A DNA stretch of 25,060 nucleotides, taken from the NCBI GenBank assembly GCA_035544515.1, contig DATKEG010000077.1:1-25060 (forward strand). The letters run 5' to 3'. Both the position numbers and the translations under genes were made by a program. This document shows positions 20,127 through 25,060 of this stretch, in pieces (within the stretch, counting starts at the first letter, position 1; each line of letters opens with the position of its first letter). The stretch comes from DATKEG01 sp035544515. Its GTDB lineage: Bacteria > Acidobacteriota > Vicinamibacteria > Fen-336. The notes under the pieces are model-generated. The model ran no database searches, was not told the origin of the DNA, and saw nothing but the letters and a program-made list of their open reading frames with translations.

Positions 20127-21839
20127 CTAACGCGCCTCCGCGTCCGCGAGGGGGACGCGCGCGGAGCGCAGCAGCGCGTCGCGGCGCTCCCGGGCCTGCC
20201 GCAGCTCCGGCAGCTCCGGATCGGCCCGGCTCCAGAGACGGACCGCCTCCTCGTAGGCCGCGCGCGCCCGGCCGCCGTCTCCCGCCTGCTCGGCCACGCG
20301 TCCCAGGGCGTAGTGCGTGCCGCCGTAGGCGGCGTCGTGGTCGCGCATCTGCTCGGCGGTGTACGCGGCCAGCTCCCAGTCGCCGGCGTCGCGGGCCGCG
20401 CGCGCGATCTCCTCGAGGCGGAAGAGCGCTTCGGTCCAGGCGTCGGGCCCGGGCACGGCGCGGATCCGCTTCTGCACGTCCTTCAGCAGCGCGCGCGCCT
20501 TCCCGCGCTCGCCACGGCGCAGCAGGATCTCGCCGCGCAGGCCCAGCACGTACGGCTCGACCGAAGACCGGCCGACGTAGCCGACCGTCATGCCGCCCGG
20601 CGGCACCTCCGCGAGCTGCGCCTCCGCCGTGGCCAGGGCGCCGTCGGCCTCGCCGGGGCGGCCCAGGGCCAGCAGGGCATGCCCGGCGAGCGCGTCGCCG
20701 ACCGCCCGCGTCGAGACCCAGCGGCCGGTGGCCAGCCGCCGCGACGCGGCCAGCGCTTCCTCGTACCGCCCCGCCCACAGGAGGAAGCCGGGCCAGGCCT
20801 TGCCGTTGAACTCCGTTCCCGCCAGCACGGGCCGGATGCGCGCGCGCTCGCGCATCACCGCCTCGGTCTTCCTCAGGCGGCCCTGGTGCTGGTGGCACGT
20901 GGCCAGGAGGTCGAGGTTGTGCGGGCGGTGCCAGTCCAGCTCCTCCGGCAGACCCTCGGCTTTGTAGTACGCGGTCTCCAGGTCGTGCGCCTTCTGGAAC
21001 TCCGCGATCGCGTCCTCGACCCGGCCCACGCGCCGCAGGTCGTGCGCCCACATGTGGTGAGCGTGCGGCACCTGGTCCGCCAGCCGGGCGTACGCCTCGC
21101 CGTGGGCGAGCGCTTCGCCGATGCGGCCGATGGTCTCGTACGAATGGACGAGGTAGTGGTGCGCGGCGAAGTGGTCCGGCGACACGGCGAGCGCCTGCCG
21201 GTAGAAGGCGACCGACGCCGCCCCGCCCCGCTGGCCGCGTCCAGCCGCGTTTCGCTCCTCCGCGTTCCCGCGCAGCAGCCACAGCTCGACGTCGTCCATG
21301 TCGGCGGCCAGCGCCTCGTCGAGCGCCCGCTTGTAGGCCGCGTGCTTCTCGCCGCTCGGCAGGTCCTCGACCGCGTCCAGGTGCGCTCCGCGCAGCGCGA
21401 TCTTCCGGCGCTCCTTCTCGCTCACGGCGTCTTTGAGCTCGTCGGCCTTCTTCCAGGCCGCGCGCGCCGCGGCCGGGTCCTCCAGTCCGGAATAGACCCG
21501 GCTCAGGCCCACCCAGGACAGGGCGAGCTTCGGGTCGAGGCGCAGGGCCTGGTTGAAGGACCGGCCGGCCTCGATCCAGACGTATGAATGAAGATAGGCC
21601 AGGCCCTGGTCGTGCAGCGCCTGGGCGTCGGCCGACGCGGTCGTCGCGGCCTCGTGCGTGCGCCCGATCCCGCCGCGCAGCGGCACCGGCCGCTCGAGGA
21701 CCTCGCGCGGCACCCAGCCCACCGCCGCGCACGCGGCGTGGGCATCCTCCTGCGCGGGCGCGGGACGGGCGGCGGTCGGGAAGAGCAAGGCCAGGCCGAG
21801 CGCGGCCGGCCGCCATCCCCGGGCGAGTGCGAGCGACAT
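20127..21839 (-). CDS. Exported TPR protein with His-rich segments
   Basis: A 570-residue protein. The start at ATG 21839 is fixed by a perfect AGGAGG 6 nt upstream; an earlier ATG at 21893 has no ribosome site. Residues 1-30 are a signal peptide (WRPAALGLALLFPTAARPAPA). TPR-like helices cover most of the rest, for example LHDQGLAYLHSYVWIEAGRS and LALSWVGLSRVYSGLEDP. Between repeats lie histidine clusters, PDHFAAHHYLVHSYE (residues 222-236) and VPHAHHMWAHDLRRVG (257-272). These recur in a family of uncharacterised exported TPR proteins and could bind metal or haem, which is inference. It is first in the minus-strand run that leads into metX and the ABC exporter. Exact function unknown. Confidence 0.85.
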   Translation of the reverse strand: MSLALARGWRPAALGLALLFPTAARPAPAQEDAHAACAAVGWVPREVLERPVPLRGGIGRTHEAATTASADAQALHDQGLAYLHSYVWIEAGRSFNQALRLDPKLALSWVGLSRVYSGLEDPAAARAAWKKADELKDAVSEKERRKIALRGAHLDAVEDLPSGEKHAAYKRALDEALAADMDDVELWLLRGNAEERNAAGRGQRGGAASVAFYRQALAVSPDHFAAHHYLVHSYETIGRIGEALAHGEAYARLADQVPHAHHMWAHDLRRVGRVEDAIAEFQKAHDLETAYYKAEGLPEELDWHRPHNLDLLATCHQHQGRLRKTEAVMRERARIRPVLAGTEFNGKAWPGFLLWAGRYEEALAASRRLATGRWVSTRAVGDALAGHALLALGRPGEADGALATAEAQLAEVPPGGMTVGYVGRSSVEPYVLGLRGEILLRRGERGKARALLKDVQKRIRAVPGPDAWTEALFRLEEIARAARDAGDWELAAYTAEQMRDHDAAYGGTHYALGRVAEQAGDGGRARAAYEEAVRLWSRADPELPELRQARERRDALLRSARVPLADAEAR

Positions 21840-21845
21840 CTCGAG

Positions 21846-21851
21846 CCTCCT
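21846..21851 (-). promoter_or_regulatory. Consensus Shine-Dalgarno of the exported TPR gene
   Basis: AGGAGG on the minus strand, 6 nt before ATG 21839. It is the strongest ribosome site in the window and decides the start in favour of 21839 over 21893. Confidence 0.8.
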
Positions 21852-21948
21852 GGATACCGGAATAGGGTACGCGCAGCCACGGCCCGCCGCCAACCGCGCC
21901 TGACGCCGTCCCCCGGCCGCGACGCCGCGCGGGCGCTGAGGCGCGGCT

Positions 21949-21954
21949 TATGAT
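21949..21954 (+). promoter_or_regulatory. Candidate -10 element upstream of the baeRF gene
   Basis: TATGAT differs from the TATAAT consensus at one position and stands out in very GC-rich DNA, 32 nt before the ATG. No good -35 box is visible about 17 nt upstream. The 147-nt divergent region must also hold the minus-strand TPR promoter, for which I found no convincing box. Confidence 0.35.
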
Positions 21955-21986
21955 GGTCCTTTGGCCACGAGCCACGGAGCTGTCTC

Positions 21987-23117
21987 ATGACCCTCTTCGC
22001 ACGCGAGCACCTGGAGCGCCTGCTGGCGCCGCAAGCGCGGCCCTGCCTCTCGCTCTTCATGCCCACCCACCGGCACCGTCCCGGTACCGAGCAGGACCCC
22101 ATCCGCTTCCGCAACGCGCTCAAGCGCGCCGAGGAACTCCTCGCGGACCGTCTCGCCCCGGCGGAGATGCGCGCGCTGCTCGATCCCGTGGCCGCCCTGT
22201 CCACCTCCGAGTTCTGGCGCCACCAGCGGGACGGCCTGGCCGTGTTCCGCTCGCCCGACCTCGCCGAGCACTACCGCCTGCCCACGGCCCTGCCCGAGCT
22301 GGTGGTGGTCGCCGACAGCTTCCACGTCAAGCCGCTGCTGCGCTTCCTGCAGGCGAACCGTCGGTACTACGTCCTCGCCCTGAGCCAGAACCGCGTCACG
22401 CTCTACGAAGGCTCGCCCGAGGCCGTGAGCCCCGTGGACACGCCGGGCGTGCCCGCCTCGCTCGAGGATTTCCTCGGGGAGAAGCCCGAGGCCTTCCTGA
22501 ACCTCCGGACGGCCGGCCCGGGCGCCGCCCTCTTCCACGGGCACGGAGCCGCCGAGGCCTCCCGGAAGGAAGACCTCGCGCGCTTCTTCCGCGCCGTGGA
22601 CCACGCGCTGTGGCCGACCCTGCGCGAGGAGCGCGCGCCCCTCGTGCTCACCGGCGTGGGGTACCACTTCCCCATCTACCAGGAGGTCAGCCGCTACGCC
22701 TCGCTCCTCGAGCAGGGCGTGGAGGGCAACCTGGACGCCTCGCCGCCCGAGGAGATCCATGCCCGCGTGTGGCCCGTGGTGCGCGACGCGTTCCGGGCCC
22801 GGGAGGAGGAGGCGCTCGAGGCCCACGCCCGGGCGGCGGCGCGGGGGCTGGCGCCCACGGACCTCGACCTCATCGGCCGCATGGCCGTCCACGGCCGCGT
22901 GCGTCAGCTCCTGCTGGCCGAAGGCGCCCACGTGTGGGGCGCGCTGGACCGCGAGAGCGGCGCGATCGCGCGTCGGCCGGGCCAGCAGGACAGCCGTGAC
23001 GACGACGTCCTCGACGACCTGGCCGAGGCCGTCCTGGCCCGCGGCGGCGACGTGCTGATGCTCGCGCCGGAGCGGCTGCCGGGCGGCGGGCCGGCGGCGG
23101 CCGTCCTGCGCTGGTAG
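21987..23117 (+). CDS. Bacterial archaeo-eukaryotic release-factor-like protein (baeRF, probably family 3)
   Basis: A 376-residue soluble protein. PCLSLFMPTHRHRPGTEQDP (19-38), DGLAVFRSPDLAEHYRLP (82-99), ELVVVADSFHVKPLLRFL (104-121) and YYVLALSQNRVTLYEG (127-142) match the bacterial eRF1/Pelota-like proteins described by comparative genomics as baeRF. Later come a conserved-looking APLVLTGVGYHFPIYQEV (in the 220s-230s) and a C-terminal L7Ae-like segment (GRVRQLLLAEGAHVWG). No GGQ peptidyl-hydrolysis motif is present, so it is unlikely to terminate translation like eRF1; a ribosome-linked stress or rescue role has been proposed for the group, without proof for this family. GGAG 7 nt before ATG 21987 is the ribosome site. 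It is divergent from the TPR gene and convergent with the permease gene (15-nt gap). Confidence 0.8.
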   Translation: MTLFAREHLERLLAPQARPCLSLFMPTHRHRPGTEQDPIRFRNALKRAEELLADRLAPAEMRALLDPVAALSTSEFWRHQRDGLAVFRSPDLAEHYRLPTALPELVVVADSFHVKPLLRFLQANRRYYVLALSQNRVTLYEGSPEAVSPVDTPGVPASLEDFLGEKPEAFLNLRTAGPGAALFHGHGAAEASRKEDLARFFRAVDHALWPTLREERAPLVLTGVGYHFPIYQEVSRYASLLEQGVEGNLDASPPEEIHARVWPVVRDAFRAREEEALEAHARAAARGLAPTDLDLIGRMAVHGRVRQLLLAEGAHVWGALDRESGAIARRPGQQDSRDDDVLDDLAEAVLARGGDVLMLAPERLPGGGPAAAVLRW

Positions 23118-23132
23118 GCGGCCCGCGGCGCC

Positions 23133-24257
23133 TCAGGCCACGGGCGCGGACGCCTCGGCGGCCGGGCCCTCGTCGCGTCCGAGGACGTCGAGCTCGTACA
23201 CGCGCAACGCGGAGAGGACGAGCGAGAGGATGACCGGGCCGATGAGGAAGCCCAGCGGTCCGAAGGACAGCAGCCCGCCCAGGATGGCCAGGAAGCCGAG
23301 CAGCGGATGGATGCGGGCCGCGCCGCGCAGGAGCATGGGCTTGATCACGTTGTCCACCGAGCTGATGGCGAACACCCCGTAGAGCAGCAGCCCCACCGAC
23401 TGCCAGGTCGCCCCCTGCGCGAAGAGGTAGCCGCAGGCCGGCAGCCACACCAAGGGCGTGCCCACCAGGGGCACCAGCGCCACCAGGACCACCATCACGG
23501 TCCAGAGCAGGGGCGAGGGGAGCCCGAAGACCGCGAAGCCGAGCAGCGCGACCAGCCCCTGGGCCACGGGGACGAGCACCATGGCCTGGAGCACGCCCTT
23601 GACCGTCCGCTCGAGGTGCTGCGCGACCTGCGCTTCGCGAGCCTCGGACAGCGGCGAGATGCGGCGCAGCTGCGCCCGCAGGAGGCCTCCGTCCCGGAGC
23701 AGGAAGAACAGGATGACGAGGAAGAGCATCAGCTCCAGGAACGCGGTGGTCAGTCCCGCCACCGCCAGCTGGATCAGCCGGTTGAGCGTGGAGACGGCCT
23801 GCGACAACCCGTGCGAGACGAACTGCGGGAGCGTCTCCTGCTCGAAGTCCACCCACTGCTCGAGCCAGGGAAACCGGGCGGGCAGCGTCTGCCGCCAGAG
23901 CTGCTCGAGCGCGGCGGGCTGGAGGCGCGGCAGCGCCCACTCGAAGAAGGCCACGGCCTGCTCGCGCAGGAGCGCGGCCGAGCCCACCACCGGCACCAGG
24001 ATGAGCAGGGCGGTGAGCAGGACGATCAGACCCGCCGCCACCGACGACCCGCCCCGCAGCGCGCGGGCCAGCCGGCGCTGGAGGGGAGCCATGAGCAGGG
24101 CGGCGGAGGCCGCGACGGTGAACGTGATGAGGAAGTGGCGGAAGACCTGGAAGGCCAGGGCCAGCACGACGAGCAGGCCGGGCAGGAGCGAGAGCACCAG
24201 CGCGCGCCGTTCCCGGGCCCACCGCTCGGCTCGCCGCGCGCCCTGCTCGACCTCCAC
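23133..24257 (-). CDS. AI-2E/PerM-family membrane permease
   Basis: A 374-residue protein with about eight helices. An N-terminal pair is followed by an amphipathic extracytoplasmic domain (about 100-170) and the conserved C-terminal half. That half includes ISSVDNVIKPMLLRGAARIH and PLLGFLAILGGLLSFGPLGF, which typify the AI-2E transporter family (TqsA/PerM/YdiK). Members have been linked to autoinducer-2 export or Na+/H+ antiport; the substrate of this one cannot be told. GTG start at 24257 with GGGGAG about 7 nt upstream. It lies 19 nt after the site-2 protease gene and is probably in its operon. Confidence 0.92.
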   Translation of the reverse strand: MEVEQGARRAERWARERRALVLSLLPGLLVVLALAFQVFRHFLITFTVAASAALLMAPLQRRLARALRGGSSVAAGLIVLLTALLILVPVVGSAALLREQAVAFFEWALPRLQPAALEQLWRQTLPARFPWLEQWVDFEQETLPQFVSHGLSQAVSTLNRLIQLAVAGLTTAFLELMLFLVILFFLLRDGGLLRAQLRRISPLSEAREAQVAQHLERTVKGVLQAMVLVPVAQGLVALLGFAVFGLPSPLLWTVMVVLVALVPLVGTPLVWLPACGYLFAQGATWQSVGLLLYGVFAISSVDNVIKPMLLRGAARIHPLLGFLAILGGLLSFGPLGFLIGPVILSLVLSALRVYELDVLGRDEGPAAEASAPVA

Positions 24258-24276
24258 GCCTGGCTCCCCGCCGCCC

Positions 24277-25060
24277 TCACGCCGCGAGCTGCTCGCGCAC
24301 GCGGATGTGCCGCATCACCGTGCCCAGGGTCAGGTAGCCGGCCAGCCGCCCGCGGTCCATCACCACCAGCCGCCCCGCGCCGCCCGCCGCCATCCGGGCC
24401 ACGGCCTCGCGCAGCGGGGTCGCGGGACCGATGACGACGGCGTCCCCCAGGGGGGCCATCGCCGCCTGCACGGACAGGCCCTCGCGCTCCTCGGCGGGGA
24501 CGCGCAGCACGTCGCGCAGGCCGAGCAGGCCCACGACCTGCTCGCCCCGGACCACCGGATAGCCGCCGTAGCCCGTGCGCGCGAAGAACTCCCGGCCGGC
24601 CTCCGCAACCGAGATCTCGGAGGGCAGCGTCGCCACGTCCGTGATCATGGCGTCCCGCACCGTGAGCCCCCGCAGCGTCTCGTCGAGCCGGGCTCCCTGG
24701 TAGGCGCCCGCCGCCGCTTCCTTGAGGAACCAGCCGATCAGGACGTACCACACGCCCGCGAGGGGGGCGCCGCCCACCAGGTGGAATACGCCGCTCACGA
24801 TCAGGAAGTACGCGAAGAAGGTTCCGGCGCCCGAAGCTATCCGCGTGGCGCGGGCCTTGTCCGTCTTCTGCCAGACCAGGCCGCGCAGCAGGCGGCCGCC
24901 GTCGAGCGGAAAGGCGGGTACGAGGTTGAAGACGGCGAGGACGAGGTTGATGAGGGCGAGATACCGGGAGACCCCCCGCGCTCCTTCCCCCACGATGTCG
25001 AGCGTGGACACGGCATAGAAGACCCCGGCCAGCCCCAGGCTGACGATCGGGCCCACCACC
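24277..25060 (-). CDS. Site-2 protease (peptidase M50) with two CBS domains, 5' part outside the window
   Basis: The C-terminal 260 or so residues of an intramembrane zinc metalloprotease. The first visible helix has GPIVSLGLAGVFYAV, equivalent to the GP.SL segment of M50B enzymes, followed by NLVPAFPLDGGRLLRG, which holds the third zinc ligand Asp (PLDGG). The HExxH helix is expected beyond the right edge. Two CBS domains follow the last helix (about 130-188: TVRDAMITDVATLPSEISVA, YGGYPVV, VVGLLGLRDVLRVP; about 195-250: VQAAMAPLGDAVVIGPATPL, GRLVVMD). CBS pairs bind adenosyl ligands and probably set activity. M50-CBS proteins (SpoIVFB-like and archaeal types) cut membrane-bound regulators. 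The product is inner-membrane. Confidence 0.92.
   Translation of the reverse strand, partial: VVGPIVSLGLAGVFYAVSTLDIVGEGARGVSRYLALINLVLAVFNLVPAFPLDGGRLLRGLVWQKTDKARATRIASGAGTFFAYFLIVSGVFHLVGGAPLAGVWYVLIGWFLKEAAAGAYQGARLDETLRGLTVRDAMITDVATLPSEISVAEAGREFFARTGYGGYPVVRGEQVVGLLGLRDVLRVPAEEREGLSVQAAMAPLGDAVVIGPATPLREAVARMAAGGAGRLVVMDRGRLAGYLTLGTVMRHIRVREQLAA

Overview
This is a gene-dense, very GC-rich (clearly above 65 percent) chromosomal stretch. It carries about seventeen genes and no rRNA, tRNA, insertion sequence, CRISPR array or phage gene that I could find. Several features fit a Gram-negative soil or sediment bacterium, most like Acidobacteriota of the Vicinamibacteria type: a large TonB-dependent receptor with an N-terminal carboxypeptidase-regulatory domain and a terminal Phe, a CRTAC1/ASPIC-UnbV plus TPR pair, an ACE-like M2 peptidase, and extreme GC bias at third positions. 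The taxonomic call is an inference from gene content; other high-GC phyla are not excluded.

Layout. Positions 1-318 hold the C-terminal end of an AlkA-like DNA glycosylase on the plus strand. It runs into a minus-strand surface-glycan block (101-4593). In transcription order that block contains a polytopic membrane protein, a membrane-anchored SGNH hydrolase-like protein, a fused N-acetyltransferase/sugar 3,4-ketoisomerase (WxcM-like), and a family 2 glycosyltransferase that overlaps it by 4 nt. A divergent plus-strand pair follows (4650-7894): an exported seven-repeat FG-GAP/VCBS CRTAC1 protein and an exported TPR protein. This pair converges on a TonB-dependent receptor (8063-11020, minus). 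The junction carries a (GGGGGAA)n tract with G-quadruplex potential, a classical terminator and a second long perfect stem-loop.

From 11258 to 21839 seven minus-strand genes follow one another with short gaps. In transcription order they are an exported TPR protein, MetX-family acyltransferase, an MsbA-like ABC exporter (ATGA overlap with metX), a secreted M2 (ACE-like) dipeptidyl carboxypeptidase, a large GT-C-like membrane protein, a 2-Cys peroxiredoxin and a VIT-family Fe/Mn transporter. The last two make a sensible iron/peroxide protection pair. The membrane protein has an unusual start: its first hydrophobic segment lies upstream of every canonical start codon, in a frame open back to the stop codon of the M2 gene.

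The right end holds a divergent plus-strand bacterial archaeo-eukaryotic release-factor-like protein (baeRF; 21987-23117). Convergent to it are an AI-2E/PerM-family permease and, upstream of that, a site-2 protease with tandem CBS domains cut by the window edge.

No clear new defence or mobile system is present. The points most worth a second look are the baeRF gene, the CTG-start candidate, the glycan block with its bifunctional WxcM fusion, the His-rich exported TPR protein and the G4/terminator junction.
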